From Malania oleifera (taxonomy: Eukaryota; Streptophyta; Magnoliopsida; Santalales; Ximeniaceae): a stretch of 64,000 bases of DNA. Positions 12,610 to 23,712 of this stretch are shown here, one piece after another (the stretch's first letter is position 1; the number at the start of each line of letters is the position of its first letter). The position numbers and the translations under genes were made by a program. The DNA lies in NCBI RefSeq assembly GCF_029873635.1, contig NC_080422.1, positions 8,091,764 to 8,155,763 on the forward strand. The letters run 5' to 3'. Below the pieces are notes generated by a model. It saw nothing but the letters and a program-made list of their open reading frames with translations. It was not told the origin of the DNA and did no database searches.

Positions 12610-14430
12610 TGTTGGCCTAATAAGGCTTACAATTCTTATTTTGATGATAACAAATCTAATGATATGTTTAATATGTTTCAAGTAAAAGTTTTTAGGGAAA
12701 TAACAGAGCTCAAGTGCATAAGAAAGTTCAATGGATTACAAAGAGCATGAAGAACAAAGTCATATTGTGAAAAGCTCAAAGGAAAGCATGAAACTACAAA
12801 GATGATGGAAGAACAAGCTTGAAGACTAAATTATACTTTTAAGGATATTTTAAAATGTAAGTACTTCAAAGTAAATTTCAAGTATAAAGTAATTTGACGC
12901 TCAATAGAAAGTCAAAAATATGTCTTTAAACATATACCCTATAAAATAATTTTCAAATCAATAAAAAGAAAGGGTTTCAGAAAAGAAAAATTTTTTTTAC
13001 TGAAAGGCCAGGCGACTGCTATGATGAGGCAGGCGACTGCCAAATTAAAATAGAAATCTTTTTAAAAGTCAGTAACTAGACAGGCAACTGCCTAAACTGA
13101 CAAGCGCCTGTGTGAACAAACCAGGCGACTGCCTTGGTTTTGGCAGGCGACTGCCTGCATTCTGTGTTGAGAGTTGCTTTGTGACAGGCGACTGCCACTC
13201 GAACGTTTGCAATAAATTTCTCAACGAAAAGATTTTTTGAACCACATTTTTGAATACATTTATTTCAAAATATTTGAAAATGAATTTTAGAAATATTTGG
13301 GAGTAATGGATGATTTCTAAAGCCTCTATAAATAGTCTTAATCTCAAAGAAAAAAAAAAAAAAATGAGAGAATGAACTTTGATGAAATATTCAAAAGAAT
13401 TTTGAAATTGAGAAATCTTCTAAAGCTTTCAGATCTAGTGTTTTTCAACAACTTTTTTGATCCATAGATATTCAAAGACTTTTAGATCAAAGTAAGTTTT
13501 TTTTAAGAAAGGTTTTAGATAAACCGATCTTCAAGTATTCAAAATTTTGTTTTCAAAGGATCTAAAATTCTTTCAAGGTTAAATCGCTGATCTGAAATTG
13601 TTTTTTTTTGAAGCAAAGTCTTCCAACAATCAGAATCTTTCATTTTCTTTTGAATACTATTTGGTAATTCATACTAAATATTGAGCTTGAAATTTCTTAT
13701 GTTTGAATTACTTTGAGGTATAAAGTGAGCTGATTGTTGTACTAATTCACACTATTGTGAGAGTTTTCTTCTATACACAAATACCTTTATTATCTTTCTT
13801 AAACGATTTAGAGTTGTTGAATCGTTGAGCCAAATAAGGGGTTATTATTTGGAGAGGCGGGCTTTAGTCTAATAGAAGGAGTGTGTTTTAAATTGGTATT
13901 GTTCGACCAGGTAACGGAATTGATATAGTGGAATCCTTTGGTATTTTTGCCAAAGGCGAGGACGTAGGCTGTATTGAAACCAAACCTCGTAAAAACTCTT
14001 ATCTCTTTCTCTCTGATTTACTTTACATTCCTTACTAGCTATTGTTATATGATTTATATGTGCAGGTTGTAGGTTCTAAATTGAGAAAGAAACAAAAAGT
14101 ATTTGATATTTAGAAAGTATGCTTTGATTAATCGTTTGCGGAAACCCAAGAAGGGAGTACGTTGATTAATCTGCGGAAATCTTGATCGAGTAGAGTGTAT
14201 GCTAAAAGTTTACAGGGAAATCAACAAAAGCTTTTACATTTTGATTGAGTGGTTGAATTATCATGATTTCATTGATTGACTTGTAAATTTAAATTTCAAT
14301 ATTCTTGAGTGTGGTTATCATTCATATATATCTTGTTTTCTAGGTTGTTAAAATCAAAAGTCTATAAATCATTAAAATTATAAAAAGAATCCAATTCACC
14401 CCCCCTCTTGGGAAGTTATTCCTCATTTCA
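12610..14430 (+). repeat. 5' LTR of SIRE-type element
   Basis: Begins TGTTGGCCTAATAAGG and ends CCTCATTTCA. It contains the TATTTTGATGATAACAAA block, an array of AGGCGACTGCC-like motifs (13008-13195), a TATA box at 13326-13335 and a terminal CAATTCACCCCCCCTCTTGG block. It aligns along its whole length with 21297-23089. Confidence 0.97.
13326..13335 (+). promoter_or_regulatory. TATA box of SIRE 5' LTR
   Basis: CTATAAATAG, identical in the 3' LTR at 21989-21998. It lies about 130 bp downstream of the AGGCGACTGCC array, so U3 would be roughly the first 740 bp of the LTR. Confidence 0.75.
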
Positions 14431-14432
14431 AT

Positions 14433-14447
14433 TGGTATCAGAGTCTA
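14433..14447 (+). other. Primer binding site (tRNA-iMet type)
   Basis: TGGTATCAGAGTCTA begins two bases after the LTR. It is the usual plant TGGTATCAGAGC primer site with one C-to-T change. Confidence 0.92.
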
Positions 14448-14485
14448 GTTATAGAAATTCTTAACAAGAATCAATAAAAAATAAA

Positions 14486-16258
14486 ATGGCAAACATTGGT
14501 GTAGCACCTTTTGGTGAAGGACAATCCTCAACTCGTCCACCAATTTTTTGTGGACACAATTACACTTTTTGGAAAAAGAGAATGGAAATATATCTCTAAC
14601 ACATGGATTGGAAAGCTTGGGAAGTTGTCATGGATGGAAACCTTATTCCCTCTAAGTTAGTTGATGGAAAACATATTCCAAAAGAAAAGAAAGACATGAC
14701 TGACTCAGATTATAAAATGCTTCAAATAAATGCAAGTGCTATAAACGCGTTATATTGTGCACTAGATGCAAATGAGTTTAATCAAGTCATGGCCTGCAAA
14801 ATAGCTAAGGAGATTTGGGATAAACTAGAGGTAACTTATAAAGGAACGGTTGATGTTAGAGACAATAGGATAGACATGCTGATAAGTGAATATGAAGCTT
14901 TCAAAATGAATTCTGAAGAAACAATATCAAGCATGTATACCAGATTTACTCACATAATAAATTCTCTAAGTGCTTTAGGAAAAACCTATACTACATATGA
15001 AATGATCAGGAAAATTCTAAGAGGTCTACCTCCTCTTTGGGAACCAAAGGCCACAGCCATCATAGAAGGTAGAAATCTTAAGACTACTTCTTTGGATGAA
15101 CTTATAGGCTCACTCCTTACATATGAAATGGCACTGAAAGAAAGGAATCCTGAACCAAAGCATAAAAAATCCATAGCTCTAAAAGCATCTAGCCATAATT
15201 CTAGTGAAGAAGAAAGTGAAACAAGTGATCTAGATCAAGATGAATTGACATTCATTACTAAAAGATTAGGAAAATTCTATAGAAGAAATAAAAGGTTTCC
15301 TAGAAAATTCTATAAAAAGAAAATTGAAAAAAGAGATACAAGTAGGAAAGAAAATAAAAGTAAGAATGGACCAATCTGTTATCATTGCAAAAAGCCAGGG
15401 CATATTAAACCAGAGTGTCCATTACTCAAGAAAGACAAGAAGAAAAAGAAGGAAGCAATGAAAGCTACTTGGGATGATTCAAACACCAGCGAAACTGAAA
15501 TTGAATCAAGTGAGCAAGAGATGGCAAATATATGCTTCATGGCAAACAATGAAGAGGTAAATTCTTATTACTCCTCAACAGAATCTCAAAATGTGTCGTG
15601 TGATGAGTCATGTGATAGTTTGCCTTCTTATGAGGAATTACAAACTAAATTATATTCACTACATAAAAGATTTATAAAAGTGTCTAAAAGAAACATAACT
15701 TTGAAAGATCAGAATCAAAAACTAGTAAAACAACTAGAATCATTCAAAGTTATTGAAGAAGAAAGAAATAATTATATTAAGAAACTGGAAGAAGAAATAA
15801 AACAAGAGTTAGATAAAACCCATATAGATGGTTTAAATAAGAAAGAGTTAGAAATAAATGAACTTAAAAAGATAGTAAAGGATAAAGAAAAGATTATCTA
15901 TAATTTCACTAGAGGCAAAGAGAACTTTGAAAAAATGATTGGACCGCAAAGGCTTCATGGAAATAAAGAAGGAATAAGCTACAATGGTAAAACAAATAAA
16001 AAGAACAACAAGCTATACATGGGATACTTTAATAAGGAAGCTAAGTTCTATGCTAGCACTTCATCAAATAACAAACATGAATACACCACTTGCTATATAT
16101 GCAAGACTAAAGGTCATATAATGTTTAATTGTCCATTAAAGAGAAAATATGTTAAAGTCCAAGGAGAATGGAAGACAAATAATGGAACTAATAGTAAAAC
16201 AATAAAAGTCAAAAGAATTTGGGTTCCAAAAACTAACACTGAGTGTCCCTCTTTATAG
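14486..16258 (+). pseudogene. gag: SIRE-type gag with early nonsense codon
   Basis: The likely start is the ATG at 14486 (MANIGVAPFGEGQSS), as in the related gag beginning at 61496. A TAA at 14597-14599 replaces a codon that reads CAA (Gln) in that relative; the frame reopens at 14603. The capsid-like region (DANEFNQVMACKIAKEIWDK; RKILRGLP) is followed by zinc knuckle CYHCKKPGHIKPECP (about residue 260 of the reopened frame). A long Lys/Glu-rich coiled coil comes next, then a second knuckle CYICKTKGHIMFNCP near the C-terminus. It ends at a TAG, after which pol continues in the same frame. Confidence 0.93.
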
Positions 16259-19200
16259 GTTTGCCTTAGGACAACTACGACAATGGACAAATGGTACTTG
16301 GATAGCGGATGCTCAAGGCATATGACCGGTGACAAGACCAAGTTCACTACCTTAAAACAAAAGGATAGGGGATACGTCACCTTCGGCGACAATGCCAAAG
16401 GTAAAATTGTTGGTATAGGTAAAATTGGTAAGGAACCTTCACTTACTATCGATAATGTGTTATTAGTAGAAGGATTAAAACATAATCTTTTAAGTATCAG
16501 TCAATTAAGTGATAAAGGATTCGAAGTAATGTTCATGAAAGAAAATGTGTCATTCAGAGTCCTAAAAATAAAGAAACCTTGTTTATGGCTTATAGAATAA
16601 ATAATGTTTACTGCATAAACCTTGAGAATATAACAAATCAGAACATAACTTGTTTAATAGCCATAAATGAAGCAAGTTGGTTATGGCATAGGAAATTAGG
16701 ACATGCTAGCATGGACCTACTATCTAAATTATCTAAGAAAAATATTGTAAAAGGATTACTAAATATTAAGTATGTAAAAGACAAGATATGTGATGCTTGT
16801 CAAAAGGGAAAATAAGTAAAAACAAGTTTTAAAAAGAAAAAATTCATATCCACCAAAAGACCCATAGAACTCCTACACTTAGACTTATTTGGTCCAACTA
16901 GAATCTTAAGCTTAGGAGGAAAACAATATGCTTTTGTAATAGTAGATGATTTTTCAAGATTTACTTGGGTAATATTTTTAGCAAACAAAGATGAAGCTTG
17001 CAATAAATTAATAACCTTATGCAAGAAACTTCAAAATGAGAAAGGTTATAATATAACAAGCTTTAGAAGTGACCAAGGAAGAGAGTTTAAAAATAAGGAA
17101 GTTGATAAATTTTGTAATGAACATGGAATAACTCACAATTTTTCAGCACCTAGAACTCCACAACAAAATGGAGTTGTTGAAAGGAAAAATAGAACTTTAC
17201 AAGAAATGGCAAGAACAATGCTCAATGAAAATAGTTTACCTAAATAATTTTGGGCAGAAGCTGTAAATACAGCATGTTATGTTGTAAACAGGGTTTCAAT
17301 AAGATCAAAAATAGATAAAACATCATATGAACTTTGGAAAGATAGAAAACCAAATATATCCTACTTTCATGTATTTGGTTGCAAATGTTTTATATTAAAT
17401 ACTAAAGACGACCTAGGAAAATTTGATGCAAAGTCAGATGAAAGTATTTTCTTAGGTTATTCTACAAATAGTAAAGCTTATAGAATTTATAATAAAAGAA
17501 CCTCTACAATTATGGAATCAATTCATATAACTTTTGATGAATCAAATCATCATACAATTAAAGACATGAATGATGAGAAAGAAGTCACTTCACAAAAGAA
17601 AGATGCTCTTGAAATAAAAGAAGAAAAGAACAATGATGCATTAAATGAAAATCTTTCAGAAAAACTGAAGTTTCCTAAAGAGTGGAAATATGACAAAAAT
17701 CACCCAAAAGAACAAATTCTTGGTGAAACATCAAAAGAAATAACTACTAGAGCCACACTAAAAAATATTTGCAATCATTATGCTTTCTTATCTCAACAAG
17801 AACCAAAAAATATTGACAATGCCTTAAGTGATGACTCTTGGATCATAGCTATGCAAGAGGAATTAAATCAATTCAAAAGAAGTCAAGTATCGTGCCTAAA
17901 CCCAAAAATAAATCAATTGTAGGAACCAAATGGGTGTTTAGAAATAAGAAGGATGAAAATGGAGTTGTTGTAAGAAATAAAGTTAGGTTAGTGGCACAAG
18001 GATATAATCAAGAAGAAGGAATGGACTATGATGAAACTTTTGCACCTGTGGCAAGGATAGAAGCCATTAGGATGCTTTTAGCCTATGTAGCCCATAAGGA
18101 TTTTAAGCTATATCAAATGGATGTGAAGAGTGCATTTTTGAAAGGATACATAAATGAAGAAGTATATGTCAAACAACCTCTAGGGTTTGAAAATGCTAAA
18201 AATCCAAACCATGTATTCAAATTGACAAAAGCTCTTTATGGTTTGAAACAAGCTCCAAGAGCTTGGTACGAGAGATTAAGTAAATTCTTACTTAAAAATG
18301 AATTTACAAGAGGAAAAGTTGATAGTACCTTATTCATTAAAATTAAAAACAAAGATTTGTTATTAGTTCAAATATATGTGGATGATATTATATTTGGAGC
18401 TACAAATAAAGATCTATGTAAAGAATTTGTCACATGTATGCAAAAAGGGTTTGAGATGAGTATGATGGGAGAATTAAATTACTTTCTCGGATTACAAATC
18501 AAACAAGCAAAAAATGGAATCTTTATAAATCAAACTAATTACATTAAAGACATGTTGAAAAAATTTGATATGGAAGAAAGTAAACCCATAGGAACTCCTA
18601 TGAGTACTTCAACTAGTCTTGACAAAGATGAAAAAAGGAAACAAGTTGATACTAAGCATTATCGAGGAATGATAGGAAGCCTACTCTATTTAACAGCAAG
18701 TAGGCCAGATATTATGTTTAGTATATGTATGTGTGTAAGATTTCAGTCAGCCCCAAAGAAATCACATCAAACAGCAGTCAAAAGAATTCTTAGATATCTC
18801 CTAGGTACACTTGAACTAGGTTTATGGTATTCAAAGGAATCTGGATTTGAAATGTTCAGTTATTTAGATGCAGAATTTGCAAGATGGAAAATAGATAGAA
18901 AAAGCACAAGTGGAACGTGTCATTTTTTAGGACATTCTCTAGTTTCATGGTCTTCAAAGAAACAAAATTCTGTAACATTATCCATAGCAGAAGCATAATA
19001 CATTGCTGTAGGAAGCTGTTGTGCTCAAACATTATATATGAAACAACAGTTAAAAGATTTTCAAATACAATATCAAACTATCCCTATCAAATGTGATAAC
19101 ACAAGTGCTATTAATATTTCAAAGAATCCAGTATCTCACTCAAGAACAAAACACATTGATATAAGACATCATTTCTTGAGAGATCATGTACAAAATGAAG

Positions 19201-19328
19201 ATATTGTACTAGAATTTGTAAATACACATGATCAATTAGCAGATATTTTTACAAAACCGTTGTCGGAAGAAAGATTCATATTTATAAGAAGAGAATTGGG
19301 CATGCTTGACAATCATGAAGTAATCTAG
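16259..19328 (+). pseudogene. pol: SIRE-type pol (PR-INT-RT-RH), decayed
   Basis: Protease: WYLDSGCSRHMTGD at the start. The pre-integrase block LWHRKLGHAS and the CxxC of CDACQKGK (16670-16815) precede an integrase core with DDFSRFTWV, FRSDQGREF and PQQNGVVERKNRTL (16920-17240). RT (17838-18998) has [21 protein letters not shown] and the YVDDIIFG active site. RNase H runs to 19328 with LADIFTKPL. Nonsense codons occur at about 16813 (after CQKGK), about 17245 (before FWAEA) and 18996 (after SIAEA). Frameshifts occur near 16580 and 17880, where an RT-proximal segment has also been shortened. Copia domain order is clear. Confidence 0.95.
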
Positions 19329-19571
19329 CAACTGTTCTGGTTGGTAGGCGACTGCCACTAGAGTACCAGGCGACTGCCTGGTTACTAGCTTTCAAAATTC
19401 CACAGAGACAGGCGCCTGCCACATTGAAGCAGGCGACTGCCTCATGGCGGGTAGGGTTTAAAACCCTATTTTAAGTCATTTTAAAACCCACCAGTCGCCT
19501 AACCATTCTTTTCTATCTCAGAAACCCTTTGTCTCCATCATTTTCCATACAAAAATCTTACTCAAACCATC
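19329..19571 (+). repeat. Non-coding spacer with AGGCGACTGCC motifs
   Basis: Between pol and the accessory ORF. About five copies of AGGCGACTGCC or close variants lie in 19345-19450, the same motif that fills the U3 of this element's LTRs. Confidence 0.8.
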
Positions 19572-20945
19572 TTGAAACCTAGTATCAAATCCTTCCTCCA
19601 CACAAAAACCGAGCTTAAGCTTATAGTCTCCTTGATTTTTTATTCCCTTCCAAACATGCTTAGATCAAAATCCATTGGTGTTAAAGGATCTTCCTCTTCC
19701 ACAAGAATCAATAACGATGAAGTGGAGAAATGGTTAGTCACTCCACACGCCAAACAACTTTAATGAAATCAAATTGCTTCAGGTGAACCTCTATTAGGTA
19801 AAGTTCTCAATGTAACATTTTTCAATACTAATTTTCCCAAAATCATGGAAATTTTCAAGAACATCGGGTGGGATAAGTTTATCACCTACCAAGCTAAAGG
19901 CTATTATCCAAATGTTGTGCGTATTTTTTATGCAAACATGGAGTGATGCGATAATGGAATCAAAGAAAATTTTCTTGGGAAAGACATCCATCTAACTCCC
20001 ATATCTTTGGGAAAGATTCTTTGAATTAAGCCAGGGGATTTCGAGATTCACATTATTGAGAAACAATGGATTATCGCTCAAGGTTTTACACCACAAGAGT
20101 TTTTTCCACTGGTTATGACTGATACTCCAGTAAACTTTGGTCATCCTCCACTTTACAAGCAACTTATTTTGAAAGCTCTCATTTTGCACAAGATCATCAC
20201 AAACAATATTCTACCACAATCTGGTTCTCACAATCACATTTCATATTTGGACTGTTTTGTAATGTGGTGCATTCTGAAAGGGAAGAAGATGGATCTTTCA
20301 AGTTTGATCATGCAGTGGATTGTCATGAAAGTCGATGCTCCTCGTATTGTTTTACCCTATGCTGGAATGTTGAATATGGTTTTTGCTTATTTTAATTTTT
20401 TAATACCATCATTTAATTTCACTAGCAAGACTCACTATGATATCTTTTCTGATACTGTTCTCAAACGGATGGGGTATAAGAATTCTCCACAAGGGTGGTT
20501 TCATAAAGGCCATAAGAATGTCTCATCTGTTCCACCACCTCCTTCATCTTCTTTTTCAACACCTTCAGTTCAGCTTGCTCCAGACACTCCTTCATGGTTT
20601 GCTCCATTTTTTAACCATTACATAACATTTAGTGATGGTATGAAGTCTGGCCTCAATACTTTGTAAGAGAAGGTCACAACCATCCAAACTCATTGTTCAC
20701 AAATTGATAAGCGAGTTGAAAAGATTGAGCAACAGATGACTAGTTCCTCTAAAGGAAAATCTCCAATGAGTATCAGTTCTGCTACATCCAGTGAGGATGA
20801 ATCTGCAGAACAAGAAGAAGGAGAAGATGAATCCGAAGAACAAGAAGTAGGAGAAGATGACAGTGAACAAGAGGAAGGAAATCATAACTCCGAAGAACAA
20901 GAAGAAGAAGATGATGAAAGTGAAAATATGGAAGCCTCGGACTGA
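19572..20945 (+). pseudogene. SIRE accessory ORF after pol (PF20167-like, acidic tail)
   Basis: One reading frame runs from about 19572 (alternative ATG at 19656) to 20945. It is broken only by stops at 19761/19764, about 19945, about 20023 and 20664. The middle shows NFPKIMEIFKNIGWDKF, a VRIFYANM block, LILKALILHKIITNNILP and SHNHISYLDCFVMWCI. This pattern resembles 'putative plant transposon protein' (PF20167). Then come a Pro/Ser linker, an EKIEQQ-type segment and a strongly acidic C-terminus (EQEEGEDESEEQEVGEDDSE). A remnant with the same middle and tail lies in the second SIRE copy at 52380-52955. No signal peptide or membrane segment is evident, so an envelope role is not supported. Confidence 0.7.
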
Positions 20946-21296
20946 TGTGCCTTTACCTGTTATTTTTATGTGTTTATATGTTTTCTTTTTCTATTTTTTT
21001 TATGTGTTTTTATCGGCTAAGCTATTTTTTTTTTGTTGTTCTTAAACTAGTGTTTTAACTTGCAGCATTACTCTGTTTTGTATTTTCTCTTTTTTTATTG
21101 ATGTCCAAAGGGGGAGAATGTTTGAGAGGAAGTTGTAAGTGCAAAAATATGATACAATATGAGAGTATGAGTATGGTTTACACTATGAGAAGTATGGTTT
21201 GTGAAATTTTATATATGCTTATTGATAGGGGGAGCCATGAATATTAAAATCTTATTATTTTTGCTTTCGATTTGTCATCATCAAAAAGGTGGAGAT
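20946..21296 (+). other. 3' untranslated region with three purine tracts
   Basis: No ORF. AAAGGGGGAGAA (21107-21118), AGGGGGAGCC (21227-21236) and AAAAAGGTGGAGA (21283-21295) are spaced purine tracts. The last directly adjoins the 3' LTR and is the likely polypurine primer. The same three recur in the second SIRE copy. Confidence 0.75.
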
Positions 21297-23089
21297 TGTT
21301 AGCCTAAAGGCTTACAATTCTTATTTTGATGATAACAAATCTAATGATATGTTTAATATGTTTCAAGTAAAAGTTTTTAAGGAAATAACAGAGCTCAAGT
21401 GCATAAGAAAGTTCAATGGATTACAAAGAGCATGAACAACAAAGTCATATTGTGAAAAGCTCAAAGGAAAGCATGAAACTACAAAGATGATGGAAGAACA
21501 AGCTTGAAGACTAAATTATACTTTTAAGGATATTTTAAAATGTAAGTACTTCAAAGTAAATTTCAAGTATAAAGTAATTTGAAGCTCAATAGAAAGTCAA
21601 AAATATGTCTTTAAACACATACCCTATAAAATAATTTTCAAATCAATAAAAAGAAAGGGTTTAAGAAAAGAAAAATTTTTTTTACTGAAAGGCCAGACGA
21701 CTGCTATGATGAGGCAGGCGACTATCAAATTAAAATAGAAGTCTTTTTAAAAGTTAGTAGCTAGACAGGCGGATGCCTAAATTGACAGGCGTCTGTGTGA
21801 ACAAACTAGGCGATTGCCTGCATTCTGTGTTGGGAGTTGCTTTGTGACAGGCGACTGCCACTCGAACGTTTGCAATAAATTTCTCAACGAAAAGGTTTTT
21901 TGAACCACGTTTTTGAATACATTTATTTCAAAATATTTGAAAATGAATTTTAGAAATATTTGGGAGTAATGGATGATTTCTAAAGCCTCTATAAATAGTC
22001 TTAATCTCAAAGAAAAAAAAAAATGAGAGAAAGAACTTTGATGAAATATTCAAAAGAATTTTGAAATTGAGAAATCTTCTAAAGCTTCCAATTATAGTGT
22101 TTTTCAACAACTTTTCTAATCCAGAGATATTCAAAGACTTTTAGATCAAAGTAAGTTTTTTTTAAGAAAGGTTTTAGATCAATCGATCTTCAAGTATTCA
22201 AAATTTTGTTTTCAAAGGATCTAAAATTCTTTCAAGGTTAAATCTCTGATCTGAAAATGGTTTTTTTTGAAGCAAAGTCTTTCAACAATCAGAATCTTTC
22301 ATTTTCTTTGGAAAACTATTTGGTAATTCATACTAAATATTGAGCTTGAAATTTCTTATATTTGAATTACTTTGAGGTATAAAGTGAGCTGATTGTTGTA
22401 CTAATTCACTCTGTTGTGAGAGTTTTCTTCTGTACACAAATACCTTTATTATCTTTCTTAAATGATTCAGAGTTGTTGAATCGTTGAGCCAAATAAGGGG
22501 TTATTATTTGGAGAGGCGGGCTCTAGCCTAATCGAAGGAGTGTGTTGTAAATTGGTATTGTTCCACCAGGTAATAGAACTGATATAGTGGAATCCTTTGG
22601 TGTTTTTGCCAAAGGCGAGGACGTAGGCTGTGTTGAAGCCGAACCTCGTAAAAACTCTTGTCTCTTTCTCTCTGATTTACTTTACATTCCTTACTAGCTA
22701 TTGTTATATGATTTATATGTGCAGGTTGTAGGTTCTAAATTGAGAAAGAAACAAAAAGTACTTGATGTTTAGAAAGTACGTTTTGATTAATCGTTTACGG
22801 AAACCCAAGAAAGGAGTACGTTGATTAATCTGCGGAAATCTTGATCAAGTAGAGTGTATGCTAAGAGTTTACAGGGAAATCAAAAAAAACTTTTACATTT
22901 TGATTGAGTGGTTGAATTATCATGATTTCATTGATTGACTTGTAAATTTAAATTTCAATATTCTTGAGTGTGGTTATCATTCATATATATCTTGTTTTCT
23001 AGGTTGTTAAAATCAAAAATCTATAAATCATTAAAATTATAAAAAGAATCCAATTCACCCCCCCTCTTGGGAAGTTATTCCTCATTTCA
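21297..23089 (+). repeat. 3' LTR of SIRE-type element
   Basis: Begins TGTTAGCCTAAAGG and ends CTCATTTCA, followed by the TAATG duplication. It is 28 bp shorter than the 5' LTR, partly through loss of one ~20-bp motif unit near 21815. Other differences are scattered substitutions. Confidence 0.97.
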
Positions 23090-23643
23090 TAATGGCATCA
23101 GGAGCGCCTTGCTGTTGCGTCAGTACCCTGAAGGTATCCAAGTGGTCGATTGGGTCGGAGAGACCCTCATACCTCTCAAAGGTGGGCATCTTGAATCTGC
23201 TGGGTAGTGGGACCTCCATTACTTTTCTTGTGAAGGGTGGCTTCGTGGACCGTAGAGACGCTTCCCCATAGAGGATGTTAGTCTTGCCCTCTTTCCTCAT
23301 TTTTTCTATCTGCTCTATCTTTTTTATCCTCTCCTCCAATTCTGAGGATCTTTTTTGTTGGTTGACGTCTACGCTATTCACGACTTCTATCTTTTTGGTA
23401 GGGAAAATTTTCTCCTCGCTCTCCTTTGTTTCATCTATTTTCCGGACTCACTTGTTGTTGGAGTGGGGCGCATGCTTCCTGACTCTTTTGGCATAAGAGT
23501 AGGTTGAGCATGCCATCCATTTTCTTTTAGAAGGCAAGGAACTCCTCCCTGGTGATTTTTGATGGATCTGCGGGTGTAGAACGGATTAACTGGGCTGACT
23601 CTTTTCTGGCGGGGTCGGAGCTAGAGCCGTGTGAGGTGGACAT
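23090..23643 (-). pseudogene. gag: Tat-lineage gag, N-terminal part
   Basis: Translation probably begins at the minus-strand ATG ending at 23643 (MSTSHGSSSDPARKESAQL), 70 bp inside the PBS. A stop and a frameshift near 23390-23527 separate this from a second frame (23082-23381). That frame has a Lys/Glu-rich stretch and then LPSRFKMPTFERYEGLSDP, the entry into the gag core. It stops at the SIRE insertion; the remainder is at 11715-12609. Confidence 0.85.
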
Positions 23644-23692
23644 TTTTTTTTTACGTCGGAGGGGGAGCAGGATGAGTGCCTCACTAGAGTGG

Positions 23693-23711
23693 TTCCCACA
23701 GACGGTGCCAA
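23693..23711 (-). other. Primer binding site of the Tat-lineage element
   Basis: Minus-strand TTGGCACCGTCTGTGGGAA begins 1-2 bases after the LTR. The TGGCxCCGTCTGTGGGAA form is common in Tat-lineage Gypsy elements; I do not assign the tRNA. Confidence 0.85.
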
Positions 23712-23712
23712 C

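Larger units (their letters stand above)
12610..23089 (+). mobile_element. SIRE-type Ty1/Copia element, complete but inactivated
   Basis: A 10,480-bp element with 1821-bp and 1793-bp LTRs (TGTT...TTCA), a primer site complementary to initiator tRNA-Met, gag, PR-INT-RT-RH pol, an extra ORF after pol and a polypurine tract. A perfect TAATG duplication flanks it (12605-12609 and 23090-23094). It sits inside the gag of the Tat-lineage element. Large size, two zinc knuckles around a coiled coil in gag, long LTRs and a third ORF all fit the SIRE/Maximus lineage. Nonsense codons and frameshifts are scattered through all ORFs. Confidence 0.97.

Noticed and set aside
13008-13195. Regularly spaced short repeats suggesting a CRISPR-like array
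   Set aside because: Spacers are irregular, the motif is degenerate, the array lies in LTR U3 of a plant retrotransposon and no cas-like gene exists.
20115-20945. SIRE accessory ORF as an envelope protein
   Set aside because: No signal peptide, transmembrane helix or cleavage-site pattern is visible; the match to PF20167-type proteins is better.
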